From CAYPIE01 sp964410665 (GTDB taxonomy: Bacteria; Planctomycetota; Planctomycetia; Gemmatales; Gemmataceae), in NCBI GenBank assembly GCA_964410665.1, contig CAYPIE010000098.1:1-20384 (forward strand): DNA of 20,384 nucleotides. Direction: 5' to 3'. A model generated the notes under the pieces. The model made no database searches. It saw only the letters and a program-made list of their open reading frames with translations, and was not told the DNA's origin. The position numbers and the translations under genes are program-made. Of this stretch, positions 6,746 to 15,293 are shown piece by piece. How positions within the stretch are numbered: the first letter of the stretch is position 1; every line of letters begins with the position of its first letter.

Positions 6746-7873
6746 ATGAATGGAGTGGCAATGCTGGCAGCATTCTTCCTCGTAGGAGCAGCTCTGACCG
6801 CCGGGAACAACAAGGAAGACCGGGTGTTATTCAATTTCCAGGACGCCGCGGCCGCCAAGCAGTGGCAGAGCGTCAACGACGGCGTCATGGGCGGACGCTC
6901 CAACGGCCAGTTCCGCATTACCGCCGACAAGACCATGGACTTCTACGGCACGCTGTCGCTCGAGAACAACGGCGGGTTCGCCTCGGTCCGCAGCACGCCG
7001 ACCAAGCTCGATCTGAAACCCAGCGACACGTTGGTGCTTCGGGTTCGCGGCGATGGCCGCGAGTATTTCCTCAACCTGTACGTCCCTACGCAGCGAACCG
7101 CCTTCTCCTACCGGGCTTCCTTCCAAACCAAGAAGGGGGAATGGACCGAAGTCGAGCTACCCATCGACAAGTTCTCGGCCACCTGGTTCGGACGGGCTGT
7201 GCAGGAGAAGCTTGATCCGAGCAAGGTCAATCGGCTTGGCATCCTGCTCGGCGACAAGAAAGCCGGGCCCTTCCGTTTGGAGGTGGCCTGGATCAAAGTC
7301 AAGGGGAGTCCGGACTCAGATTCCTCGGAGAATGAACAACCTGAGCAGATCACACCGTCGGAGGAAGACTACGCGAAACTACTCGAACTCACCCGCCCCA
7401 GCACGGAACATGCCCGACTCAAGAAACTGGCCGGAGACTGGTCGGTGTCCATGAGCGCTGGTGGCAAAGACACCGGCTTTGCTGGAACCGCCAAGGCAGA
7501 GATGATTCTCGGCGACCGATTCCTGGTGATCGACGGCCAGGGTGAATCCAAAGGAGAGGCATCCGCATTCCGCTACACCCTGGGCTTTGACCGCCGCCAC
7601 GGCGAGTACACCATCCTCCTGATCGACACCGCCGGGACCTATCACGTGGCCGCCCGCGGCAAACCGACCGCGGACGGTATTCGCATGTTTGGTACCGATG
7701 ACGATCCGTACATGAAAAAGCTGGGGCTGGAGAAAAAGTTTGCCTTCGACCTGGACATTCGCAGCGACGATGCCTTCTCGATCATCACCATCTACATCGA
7801 CACCCGAACCAAGGAAGAGAAACTCATCCGGGCCTTCACGCACGTGTTCACCCGGGCCAAACCGCAGGAATAA
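6746..7873 (+). CDS. Exported CIA30-domain and DUF1579 fusion protein
   Basis: The protein has 375 residues. A hydrophobic N-terminus (about 1-20) looks like a signal peptide without a clear basic n-region. Residues about 28-195 match the CIA30 family, a carbohydrate-binding-like beta sandwich, with the hallmark W-QSVNDGVMGGRS around 40-52 and FNLYVPT-like strands (here FLNLYVPT). An acidic linker (about 192-212) leads to a DUF1579 domain (about 215-372) with HARLKKLAGDWSV and strands ending in a THVFTRA motif. Neither domain has a firmly known reaction in bacteria; ligand binding is the usual guess. The start ATG 6746 is supported by GGAAGGA (6733-6739). A longer TTG start at 6731 is possible but would swallow that site. 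The gene is convergent with the next one, 18 bp apart. Confidence 0.82.
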   Translation: MNGVAMLAAFFLVGAALTAGNNKEDRVLFNFQDAAAAKQWQSVNDGVMGGRSNGQFRITADKTMDFYGTLSLENNGGFASVRSTPTKLDLKPSDTLVLRVRGDGREYFLNLYVPTQRTAFSYRASFQTKKGEWTEVELPIDKFSATWFGRAVQEKLDPSKVNRLGILLGDKKAGPFRLEVAWIKVKGSPDSDSSENEQPEQITPSEEDYAKLLELTRPSTEHARLKKLAGDWSVSMSAGGKDTGFAGTAKAEMILGDRFLVIDGQGESKGEASAFRYTLGFDRRHGEYTILLIDTAGTYHVAARGKPTADGIRMFGTDDDPYMKKLGLEKKFAFDLDIRSDDAFSIITIYIDTRTKEEKLIRAFTHVFTRAKPQE

Positions 7874-7891
7874 GCCAGGCGTCTCATTCTT

Positions 7892-8254
7892 TCACGCCGC
7901 GGCCAACCAGGCTTTGGCCTCGTCGAGTTTGGCGTGGTCGAAGTACTGGACCTTGGCCGCGGTGAACGGCTTGCAGAACACCGACATCGCCTCCTCCAAT
8001 CGGGTCTCCCCAACGATGGCAACCCGCTCAATATCGCTCCAATGCTGATAGTCGAACTTGAGATCTTCCCACAGCGCCCCGGCAGTCCAGCCCTGGAAAT
8101 CGTGGATCTCAAACAGGACGCGGATCTTGCCCTTTGCCTTGAGCAGTTGCTCGATAACCGGGACGAACTGCTCGTAGTCGGCGGTGTTCAACTTGCCGCT
8201 GACCTTCACAAAAACCCTGTTCCCGTCCAAAGTGATGTCAAGACTGTCAGCCAT
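7892..8254 (-). CDS. SpoIIAA-like (STAS-type) small protein
   Basis: This 120-residue cytosolic protein resembles the SpoIIAA-like / DUF3478 group related to STAS domains. Features are an N-terminal strand pair (ITLDGNRVFVKVSGKL), the helix TADYEQFVPVIEQLL, the strand IRVLFEIHDF with FQGWTAGALWEDLKFD, and RVAIVGETRLEE. Family members are about 120 residues, so the gene appears complete. STAS folds commonly act in protein-protein regulation or bind nucleotides or lipids; no specific partner is visible here. ATG 8254 is preferred because GGAG lies 7 nt upstream and the extra residues from a longer start (8329) have no family-like character. It appears to be a stand-alone gene. Confidence 0.8.
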   Translation of the reverse strand: MADSLDITLDGNRVFVKVSGKLNTADYEQFVPVIEQLLKAKGKIRVLFEIHDFQGWTAGALWEDLKFDYQHWSDIERVAIVGETRLEEAMSVFCKPFTAAKVQYFDHAKLDEAKAWLAAA

Positions 8255-8597
8255 CGGAATGCTCCAAAAACGAAGAGGAAATGGCAGTCCTTCAATTTTG
8301 GAAGAAAGCCCTCGGTGCTCAAACCGCAAATCCGCAGAGTATTGGCTTAACGTGAACAGGAATATTGACTTCGAGAACGAGGATGGTTCAGGTTTTTTTC
8401 ATCCCATTCGAAGTCGTTATAGCAACCAATTCGCGTGCGGCCATCGCCTGGGCGGCCGAACGTCCTTCGAGAGCCGCGAGCGAACCGGTCCCTAACAGGT
8501 TGCCGATCAGCACTTTCCACAAAAAGTGCCTTGTGTCTGGTAATTTCTCCGGGTGACGGAATATCAAGGAGCAGCTTGGTCCCGACAGAACAGCAGC
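8255..8597. other. Intergenic region between divergent STAS-like and sigma-factor genes
   Basis: This 343-bp stretch carries no credible gene. It should hold the promoters of both divergent genes. A T7 run lies at 8392-8398 but has only a 4-bp stem before it, so it is a poor terminator. A better hairpin is annotated at 8510-8529. AGGAG (8567-8571) is too far from the chosen sigma start at 8598 to be its ribosome binding site. A GTG at 8553 in the same frame would add 15 residues without family-like character. Confidence 0.6.
8510..8529. promoter_or_regulatory. Hairpin or operator upstream of the ECF operon
   Basis: GCACTTT (8510-8516) and AAAGTGC (8523-8529) form a perfect 7-bp inverted repeat around CCACAA. 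It lies 68 bp before the sigma-factor start. It could be an operator for the operon or a leader hairpin. No T-tract follows. Confidence 0.4.
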
Positions 8598-9176
8598 ATG
8601 AATCACGAGCAACCTGCGCGCGAGCCTACACCCCAAGATGCAAAGTATCAGGAGTTTGTCAGCCTGCTCGCCCGGCACGATCAGGCCATCCGCCGATTTG
8701 TACGATCGCTCCTACCGTCAAGGGACGGCGTTGACGACGTCATGCAAGAGACAGCGCTGGAGTGCTGGCGGAAGTTTTCGGACTTCTCACCCCGAGATCC
8801 AGACGATTCGGTCGCGGAGTTCGTCCGCTGGGCTTGCGTGATTGCCCGGTACAAGGCGCTGAGTTGGCAAAGGGACCGGGCCAGAGACCGATTAGTGTTT
8901 CGCGACCGTGTCGTCGAGCGTCTGGCGGAAGCCGCTGGCGATGATCTCGAACGCCAGGAATTGGAACGGCGGGCCATCGAAGCCTGCCTGGGAGAATTGG
9001 AGGGCGACCAGAGAAGGCTCGTCCTGAGCGTTTACGCTCCAGGCCAATCGGTCGCCCGCATCGCGACGGAGACCGGGGTGAGATCTCGGCGGTTGTACAG
9101 CGTCGTCAACGCGTTACGGAAACGGCTGCTGGAGTGCGTGCGGCGACGCATCGCCGAGGAGGTCAGACATGGATGA
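8598..9176 (+). CDS. ECF-type RNA polymerase sigma factor (planctomycete/verrucomicrobial group)
   Basis: The protein has 192 residues. Region 2 spans about 17-95, with the core-binding and -10 recognition helix VDDVMQETALECWRKF and the RWACVIARYKALSWQRDRAR stretch. Region 4 covers about 124-180, with ACLGELEGDQRRLVLSVYAPGQSVARIA followed by the helix-turn-helix around TGVRSRRLYSVVNALRKRL. Both regions are complete, unlike the broken sigma gene at 5708-6551. Length and sequence fit the Rhodopirellula/Verrucomicrobium ECF subfamily, whose members often precede FecR-like genes. ATG 8598 is the best start by content, although no good ribosome binding site is visible. The 3' end overlaps the next gene by 8 bp. 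The likely role is transcription of its own operon in response to a signal relayed by the downstream membrane protein. Confidence 0.93.
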   Translation: MNHEQPAREPTPQDAKYQEFVSLLARHDQAIRRFVRSLLPSRDGVDDVMQETALECWRKFSDFSPRDPDDSVAEFVRWACVIARYKALSWQRDRARDRLVFRDRVVERLAEAAGDDLERQELERRAIEACLGELEGDQRRLVLSVYAPGQSVARIATETGVRSRRLYSVVNALRKRLLECVRRRIAEEVRHG

Positions 9177-10821
9177 GAAGTTTCGTGATTTGATCTTCCA
9201 AGCCATCGACGGAAGCATTTCGCCGGAGGCGTTCGACCGGTTGCAGGACGCCATCGAGCAGAACGATGAGGTGCGGGCGGAATATGTCCGGGCGGTCAAC
9301 TTGTGTGAGACACTCGAGGACATTGCGAGCGAATCCGAGGCTTCGCTTACCCCGAGAGCGATCGAAGCGCCTGTGCCGCAGCAACTGTCCATCAGCCGTC
9401 TCGCGGTCGCGGCGGCGGTTTTCCTGCTTGTGGGGGGGGTCGCGTTCTGGCTCGGCCAACGGTGGCAAGCACTTCCGGCGGCCCGGATCACCGGTGCTGA
9501 ATCGCCCGAAACCGGGCCGTCGGAACCGATGATTGCTGGTCATGCTACGCTAAAACGTGCAGTCGACCTGCGCTGGCCCCAAGGGGCACCCACTTTTCAC
9601 GAAGGCGACGTCCTGCCGGACGGGCTCCTGCGGTTCGATGACGGCATCGCGGAAATCGACTTTTTCTGCGGAGCAACGTTGATTGTAGAAGGCCCGGCGG
9701 CGCTGGACATCCAATCGGATTGGTCGGTGACCGTGGCCAGGGGCCGGTTGCGAGCCAACGTACCGCCGGCTGCTCGTGGTTTCATCGTCCAGGTGGATGG
9801 TTCGGAGATCATCGACCTGGGCACCGAGTTCGCACTGGAAGTTCGTCCGGAGAACGCCCGGGTTGAGGTGATCGACGGGGAGATCCAACTCCGCGGCGGG
9901 GAACATGACGGCGAACATCTGGTTACAGGTCAACGACGGTGGCTCAAAGGAACGGCAAGACCGGAGGCGTTCCAACAACTCAGTACGGAGATCGACCTGC
10001 AGCGGCGACTCATGGACGCCGAAACAAGTCGGTTCGCTGAATGGAAGCGACATTCACAGCGGTTGAGTGCTGACAAGCGGTTGATCGTCTATTACCCCAT
10101 CGCCCGGTCTGCGGCCCAGCGCAACGTCCCCAATGCGGCGTCAACCCGGGATGATCGCGACGGGCAACTCATCGGACCGGTTGGCCAAACCACGGGGCGG
10201 TTCGGCGCTAAGTCCACGGCCTTGGAGTTCGACCGGCCTGGGGCCCGGGTCCGTACCCGGATTGACGGAAAGTTCCGGGCGTTCACCTTCGCCTGCTGGG
10301 CACGGATCGATGCCCTGGAACACCGGTACAACGCCCTGTTCATGGGGGACGGCTACGAGAACGGCGAACCGCACTGGCAGATCCGTGACGATGGGCGACT
10401 GATGTTCTCCGTCATGGTGGACGACACCGAGGACGTTCGCCATTTCAACCCGATCGAGCAACGCGTGGTCCGGGACGCAGGCCTCCACAGGGTATACTTC
10501 ACCGAGCCGATTTGGGACATCTCCAAAAGTGGCCGGTGGTTCCACCTTGCGGCCGTGTACGACCCCGTCAGCCGTCGTGTGAACCAGTACGTCAACGGCA
10601 AGCAGGTCAGCAGCGAAGCGATCTTGGACAAGTTCCACATCACGACGCTCCGCATCGGCCCGGCGGAGATCGGCAACTGGGGCCAGCCGTTCCGAAAGTC
10701 CGCGTGGTTCGCGGTCCGCAACCTCAACGGAGTGATCGACGAGCTAGCGATCTTTGACGCCGCCATGACGGCAGACGAAATTCACACCCTGTTCGAAGAG
10801 GGGAAACCGCTTGGCTACTGA
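9169..10821 (+). CDS. FecR-domain transmembrane protein with LamG-like C-terminal domain
   Basis: The protein has 550 residues. A short cytoplasmic part (about 1-73, helical, with SISPEAFDRLQDAI) could bind the sigma factor. One membrane helix follows at about 76-95 (LAVAAAVFLLVGGVAFWLG). A FecR domain at about 120-255 includes EGPAALDI and EIIDLGTEFALEV. Residues about 300-550 form a LamG/concanavalin-like sandwich (RFGAKSTALEFDRPGARV, AFTFACWARID, NGVIDELAIFD), a fold that often binds carbohydrate. The architecture suits an anti-sigma-type sensor with an extracytoplasmic polysaccharide-sensing domain. The start ATG overlaps the sigma gene and has GAGGAGG just upstream, so co-translation is likely. 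Sensing and sigma binding are inferred from architecture. Confidence 0.9.
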   Translation: MDEKFRDLIFQAIDGSISPEAFDRLQDAIEQNDEVRAEYVRAVNLCETLEDIASESEASLTPRAIEAPVPQQLSISRLAVAAAVFLLVGGVAFWLGQRWQALPAARITGAESPETGPSEPMIAGHATLKRAVDLRWPQGAPTFHEGDVLPDGLLRFDDGIAEIDFFCGATLIVEGPAALDIQSDWSVTVARGRLRANVPPAARGFIVQVDGSEIIDLGTEFALEVRPENARVEVIDGEIQLRGGEHDGEHLVTGQRRWLKGTARPEAFQQLSTEIDLQRRLMDAETSRFAEWKRHSQRLSADKRLIVYYPIARSAAQRNVPNAASTRDDRDGQLIGPVGQTTGRFGAKSTALEFDRPGARVRTRIDGKFRAFTFACWARIDALEHRYNALFMGDGYENGEPHWQIRDDGRLMFSVMVDDTEDVRHFNPIEQRVVRDAGLHRVYFTEPIWDISKSGRWFHLAAVYDPVSRRVNQYVNGKQVSSEAILDKFHITTLRIGPAEIGNWGQPFRKSAWFAVRNLNGVIDELAIFDAAMTADEIHTLFEEGKPLGY

Positions 10822-12460
10822 ACGAGACCCCAGCACCCCGCGACGCCGACTGGTGTGTTTCGGCGTTGCCATTGTTCTGCTCGTCTGGGCAGGCGGAAGC
10901 CAGGCCGCCGATAAGCCGAACGTGCTGTTCATTGCCGTGGACGACCTTCGCCCGGAGTTGGGGTGTTACGGCTCCCCATACGTGAAGAGCCCAAACCTCG
11001 ACAAGCTCGCCGCGCAAGGGCTCTTGTTTCGGCGGGCCTACTGCCAACAAGCGATCTGCAGCCCGTCGCGGGCGAGTCTGATGACCGGAGCTCGGCCGGA
11101 CACAATCGGCGTGATCGAGAACACCGCCTACTTCCGAAATCTGAACCCAGACATCGTTACCCTGCCGCAACACCTAATCGCACACGGCTATGAGACCGTC
11201 TACTGCGGCAAGATCTATCACACCTGGATGACCGACAACGAACATTCCTGGAGCCGCAAGCCGGCATGGCGGCGTTGCCCGGTGAAGGCCCCCAAATTGC
11301 CTGGCAATTATGCCCGACCCGAGAACCAGCGAATCTGGGCTGAGAACCGCGAACGCATGCTGGCAAAATACGGCAAAGACGGCTCGGGCGGCCTAATCCA
11401 CGGCCCGGCTTACGAGGCCGCCGACGTCCCCGACCACGGCTACCGCGACGGCTTCAATACCCGCCTTGCCATCGCGACCCTCAAGGACCACCTGGCCAAG
11501 AAAAACGGCCAACCACTGTTCCTGGCGTTGGGGTTCACGAAACCGCACCTGGATTTCATCGCGCCAAAAAAGTACTGGGACCTCTACGACCCGACTGACA
11601 TTCGATTGGCAAGTCAAAGCAAAGGGCCCGAGGGCGGAGCCGCGATGGGGCTACACGCATCGTTCGAACTCCGCACCCGCCACGGCATCCCCAAATCCGG
11701 GCCGATCGGCGACGAACTCGCCGGGACCCTACTCCACGGCTACTACGCCTGTGTCAGCTACGTGGACGCACAAATCGGGTTAATGCTCCGAGCCCTCGAA
11801 GACGCCGGGGTCCGTGACAACACCATTATCATCGTTTGGGGTGACCACGGCTGGCACCTCGGCGATATGGGAGTCTGGGGTAAGGCGACCAATTACGAAA
11901 TCGCCACTCGGGTACCACTCCTGATCTGGACACCGGACATGAAGACCCGCGGGAAAGCGACCGACGCCTTGGTCGAATTGATCGACATGTACCCCACGCT
12001 TTGCGAATTGACCGGAGTCCCGGTACCGGACCACGTCGAAGGGCACAGCTTCGCGCCGCTGTTGGACGACCCCGCTCGGCCGTGGAAGAAGGCGGCGTTC
12101 AGCCAGTTCCCGAACCCAGCCCTACGCGAGTGGGCCGCCAACCCACTGTCACCAGGCATGCGAAAAACCTTCTTCGGGCCGTTGATCGAGGACGTCGAAC
12201 AGCGAATCATCCGCCAACAGACCGACCGGTGGGACCGAGAACTCTTCGAACGGCATCTCATGGGCTATGCTATGCGAACCGACCGGTACCGGCTGGTCGT
12301 GTGGCAAGACACCCGCAACCCCGATGCCGAGCCGGTATTCGTGGAATTGTACGACCACAAAACCGACCCGCGGGAAACCCGGAACGTGGCCGCAGACCGT
12401 CCAGAGGTCGTCGAAGCCCTCAAGAAACAACTCGACGCCGGCTGGAAGTCGGCGTTGTGA
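10811..12460 (+). CDS. Exported sulfatase, iduronate-2-sulfatase-like
   Basis: The protein has 549 residues. The signal peptide has RRR at 11-13, a hydrophobic core at 15-28 and likely cleavage near QAA (31-33). The metal ligands D44-D45 (VDDLRPELGCYG) and the sulfatase signature C83-S-P-S-R87 are intact; C83 should be converted to formylglycine by a formylglycine-generating enzyme encoded elsewhere. D345-H346 (GDHGWHLGDMGVWGK) gives further active-site residues, with K358. HLIAHGYETVYCGKIYH and GFTKPHLDFIAPKKYW are typical of iduronate-2-sulfatase relatives. It should hydrolyse sulfate esters, probably on a polysaccharide, outside the cytoplasm. TTG 10811 is the only start that keeps the whole signal peptide; it overlaps the previous gene by 11 bp, and GAGGGGA lies about 6 nt upstream. 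The exact sugar is unknown. Confidence 0.93.
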   Translation: MATERDPSTPRRRLVCFGVAIVLLVWAGGSQAADKPNVLFIAVDDLRPELGCYGSPYVKSPNLDKLAAQGLLFRRAYCQQAICSPSRASLMTGARPDTIGVIENTAYFRNLNPDIVTLPQHLIAHGYETVYCGKIYHTWMTDNEHSWSRKPAWRRCPVKAPKLPGNYARPENQRIWAENRERMLAKYGKDGSGGLIHGPAYEAADVPDHGYRDGFNTRLAIATLKDHLAKKNGQPLFLALGFTKPHLDFIAPKKYWDLYDPTDIRLASQSKGPEGGAAMGLHASFELRTRHGIPKSGPIGDELAGTLLHGYYACVSYVDAQIGLMLRALEDAGVRDNTIIIVWGDHGWHLGDMGVWGKATNYEIATRVPLLIWTPDMKTRGKATDALVELIDMYPTLCELTGVPVPDHVEGHSFAPLLDDPARPWKKAAFSQFPNPALREWAANPLSPGMRKTFFGPLIEDVEQRIIRQQTDRWDRELFERHLMGYAMRTDRYRLVVWQDTRNPDAEPVFVELYDHKTDPRETRNVAADRPEVVEALKKQLDAGWKSAL

Positions 12461-12505
12461 TCCCATTGCGACTGAGCTGAGTGCAAGAGTAGACGAGATT
12501 TGATC

Positions 12506-15289
12506 ATGGTCGTCATTCAACACGTGTCATTACGCGGCCTCGCGCTGGTTGTTTGTGTCCTTGCCTTGCCGGGCGTTTCGCCGGGGGGTGAGCTCGACTT
12601 CCAGCGCGATATCGAACCTATCCTCACGAAACACTGCTGGGCCTGTCACGCCGCCGGAGACGTCCGGTCCGGGTTGCGTCTAGACCGGCGGGCGGGCATG
12701 CTGCGGGGGGGCGACTCCGGCCTGCCTGCGGTTGTCCCGAGCAAGCCCGAGAAAAGTCTGCTCATCGAGGCCATCAACCATGTCGATTCGGCATTGGAGA
12801 TGCCCAAGGGCCGCGACAAGCTCCCAGCCAGTGCCATCGAACAGCTTACCCGCTGGGTCAAGGAAGGGGCCGTCTGGCCAGGGCAGATGGAAGCGGTCAC
12901 GCGAGAGAAGTCGGACCACTGGTCGTTTCAGCCGGTAGTTCGCCCTGAGGTACCCGACATCGACGAGACGTCGGGGAACCCGATCGACGCCTTCCTCCGA
13001 CAACGGCTTCGGGAGACCGGGCTTTCGTTCTCCCCGGGTGCGGAACCCCGGTCACTGATCCGTCGCACCTCGATCGTCCTGACGGGCCTCCCGCCGACCC
13101 CGAAGGAGATGACCGCGTTCCTTGACGCCTACGCCAAAGACGCCGACGCCGCTTACCGTGCACTGGTCGAGCGACTCCTCGCCTCGCCGCACTTCGGTGA
13201 GCGCTGGGCGCAGCACTGGCTCGACGTGATCCGCTGGGCCGAGACCAACGGCTCCGAGAGCAACATGTATCGTAAGAACGCCTGGGTGTACCGGGACTAC
13301 GTGATCCGGTCGTTCAACGAAGACAAGCCGTACAACCGCTTCCTGTTCGAGCAGGTCGCTGGCGACAGCGTCGGTCAAGGGGACGCGACCGGGTATCTGG
13401 TGGCCGGCCCGCACGTCCCGGCCGCGACGGTAGGCCAAGAGCCAGCGGCCAAGCGCCAAGCACGGGCGGACCGCGTGGACGAGGTACTCCAAACTGTCGG
13501 CGCCTCCGCCATGGCAATGACCATTGGGTGCGCCCGCTGTCACAACCACAAGTTCGACCCGATCTCCATCGCCGACTACTATTCGTTGGCGGCGGTGTTC
13601 CAGGACGTGGAGTTCGGCAGCCGCTTTCCGGAGTTGGCCGATGATCATCCCCGCCGAGTCCGCGGAAAAGCGATCTTCAAAGAGATCGACGCGCAGCGAC
13701 AGCGGTTACGCCCGAGCGGCCCCTGGGAAGAGCATTGGACCGGGTTTCGTGAGGTGCACTTCGCACCGACGACAACGCGATCGGTCCGCATTTCCTTCCT
13801 GTGGAACAGCGCCTTCATCGACGAGTTGGAGATTTTCGGCCCCGATGACCGGAGGCGGAACTTCGCCCTGGCCGCCGAAGGGACGCAAACGGACAGCCCG
13901 AAAGAGCTGACTCTGCCCCGCAACGAACTGCAAAAAATCAACGACGGCCAGTACGGCTCTCAAAAGTGGGGGGCACGGGCGCGCAAAGGTAGCAAGCAGA
14001 AACCGTGGGTCCAGTTCACCTTCACCGGGCCGCGCAAGATCAACCGGATCCGACTGAGCTCCAACCGCGAAGACTTCCTCGAGACCGACTATCTCCAGGA
14101 CCTCAACACCGGCTCCGTGACGCCTTACCGGATCGAAGTATTGCAGCCCGCCGGTCGATGGCAGCAGGTCGCCGCGACCCCACAGTTCGACCGGCTGAGC
14201 AAGAAACACAAAGAACGGTCGATGGTGATGAAAAGGCTTCAGGCGTTGATCCGTCAAGCAATCGAGGAGGGCCCCCGGCCGAGCTTCGTCGGCCGGTTTG
14301 TCCGACCGGACAAGACATACATTTTCGGGCGGGGCAGTCCCGAGAACCGGCGTGACGAAGTGTTTCCGGCCGGCCTTACCGAACTCGGAGGCGATCTGGG
14401 CGTCGAGCCCTACGCCGCCGGTGGCGAGCGTCGCCGGGCGTTCGCCGAGTGGTTAACCCGGCCGTCCAACCCGTTGACCGCGCGTGTCGCGGCCAATCGG
14501 ATTTGGTACCACGTCTTCGGCCGTGGGATAGTGGCGACACCGAGTGACTTTGGCGCCGCCGGGGCAGCGCCGACGCACCCCGAACTGCTCGACTGGTTGG
14601 CGTCTGAACTCATGCGGCCGTCGAACCCGGTCGAGAGCGATCCGCCCGAGCCTTGGTCGATGAAGCACCTCATCCGGCTCATGGTCCTGTCTCAGGCTTT
14701 CCGCCAGTCAAGCCTACCCCGCGAGGAGTGTCTGGCTGTGGACGCGGGCTCGGCGTTGCTCTGGCGGTTCCCGCCCAAGCGGGTCGAGGCCGAGGTCATC
14801 CGGGACACCATCCTGCAGGCGTCCGGTGTGCTCGACCGCAAGCTCGGCGGACGCAGTTATCGCATCCACAACGTGAAGAAACGCTACGCCCAGTGGCAGG
14901 TCACCGACAGCCATGGCCCGCACACCTGGCGGCGGATGATCTACCAGGAACGCATGCGCCGAGTGGACGACCGCATGTTCACTGCCTTCGACTTCCCCGA
15001 CTGCGGCCAGGTTCGCCCCAAGCGCCCGGTCTCGACCACGCCGCTGCAAGCGCTGAACCTGATGAACAGCCCGTTTGCGCTGGACCAGTCACAACGCATC
15101 GCCGACCGGGCGAACCGGGAAGCGGACGGCGACCCGGAGCAGGCCGTCCGACGCTGCTTCCAGTTGTTACTCGGCCGGAGTCCGGACGGACCGGAACAGA
15201 AGGCGTGTCTTGAATTGGCGAACCAGGGCGGCCTGTCACTCGTGTGCCGGGCGTTGATCAACACCAACGAGTTTGCATTCCTCCCTTAA
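12506..15289 (+). CDS. Planctomycete cytochrome-like protein with DUF1549 and DUF1553 (PSCyt1-PSCyt2-PSD1)
   Basis: The protein has 927 residues. After a signal peptide (about 1-27), a PSCyt1 domain carries the heme motif C44-W-A-C47-H48. PSCyt2/DUF1549 begins near 158 (NPIDAFLRQRLRE) and holds a second CxxCH at 342-346 (CARCHNHKFDP). Residues about 410-565 contain discoidin-like strands (RSVRISFLWNSAFIDELEIF, WVQFTFTGPRKINRIRLS), an insert that may bind sugar. PSD1/DUF1553 runs from about 640 (FAEWLTRPSNPLTARVAANR) to the end. The family is abundant in Planctomycetes and nearly always sits beside DUF1501 genes; its reaction is unproven, with heme redox chemistry likely. ATG 12506 is preferred to TTG 12500. 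No strong ribosome binding site is seen. It lies 45 bp after the sulfatase and 4 bp before DUF1501. Confidence 0.93.
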   Translation: MVVIQHVSLRGLALVVCVLALPGVSPGGELDFQRDIEPILTKHCWACHAAGDVRSGLRLDRRAGMLRGGDSGLPAVVPSKPEKSLLIEAINHVDSALEMPKGRDKLPASAIEQLTRWVKEGAVWPGQMEAVTREKSDHWSFQPVVRPEVPDIDETSGNPIDAFLRQRLRETGLSFSPGAEPRSLIRRTSIVLTGLPPTPKEMTAFLDAYAKDADAAYRALVERLLASPHFGERWAQHWLDVIRWAETNGSESNMYRKNAWVYRDYVIRSFNEDKPYNRFLFEQVAGDSVGQGDATGYLVAGPHVPAATVGQEPAAKRQARADRVDEVLQTVGASAMAMTIGCARCHNHKFDPISIADYYSLAAVFQDVEFGSRFPELADDHPRRVRGKAIFKEIDAQRQRLRPSGPWEEHWTGFREVHFAPTTTRSVRISFLWNSAFIDELEIFGPDDRRRNFALAAEGTQTDSPKELTLPRNELQKINDGQYGSQKWGARARKGSKQKPWVQFTFTGPRKINRIRLSSNREDFLETDYLQDLNTGSVTPYRIEVLQPAGRWQQVAATPQFDRLSKKHKERSMVMKRLQALIRQAIEEGPRPSFVGRFVRPDKTYIFGRGSPENRRDEVFPAGLTELGGDLGVEPYAAGGERRRAFAEWLTRPSNPLTARVAANRIWYHVFGRGIVATPSDFGAAGAAPTHPELLDWLASELMRPSNPVESDPPEPWSMKHLIRLMVLSQAFRQSSLPREECLAVDAGSALLWRFPPKRVEAEVIRDTILQASGVLDRKLGGRSYRIHNVKKRYAQWQVTDSHGPHTWRRMIYQERMRRVDDRMFTAFDFPDCGQVRPKRPVSTTPLQALNLMNSPFALDQSQRIADRANREADGDPEQAVRRCFQLLLGRSPDGPEQKACLELANQGGLSLVCRALINTNEFAFLP

Positions 15290-15293
15290 TACC

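Noticed and set aside
8385..8398. Intrinsic terminator at the T7 run
   Set aside because: Only a 4-bp GAAC/GTTC stem precedes it and there is no gene ending just upstream on that strand.
14653..15213. 186-codon plus-strand frame inside the cytochrome gene
   Set aside because: The DUF1553 reading frame continues through it with family motifs; this frame has only proline/arginine-rich content.
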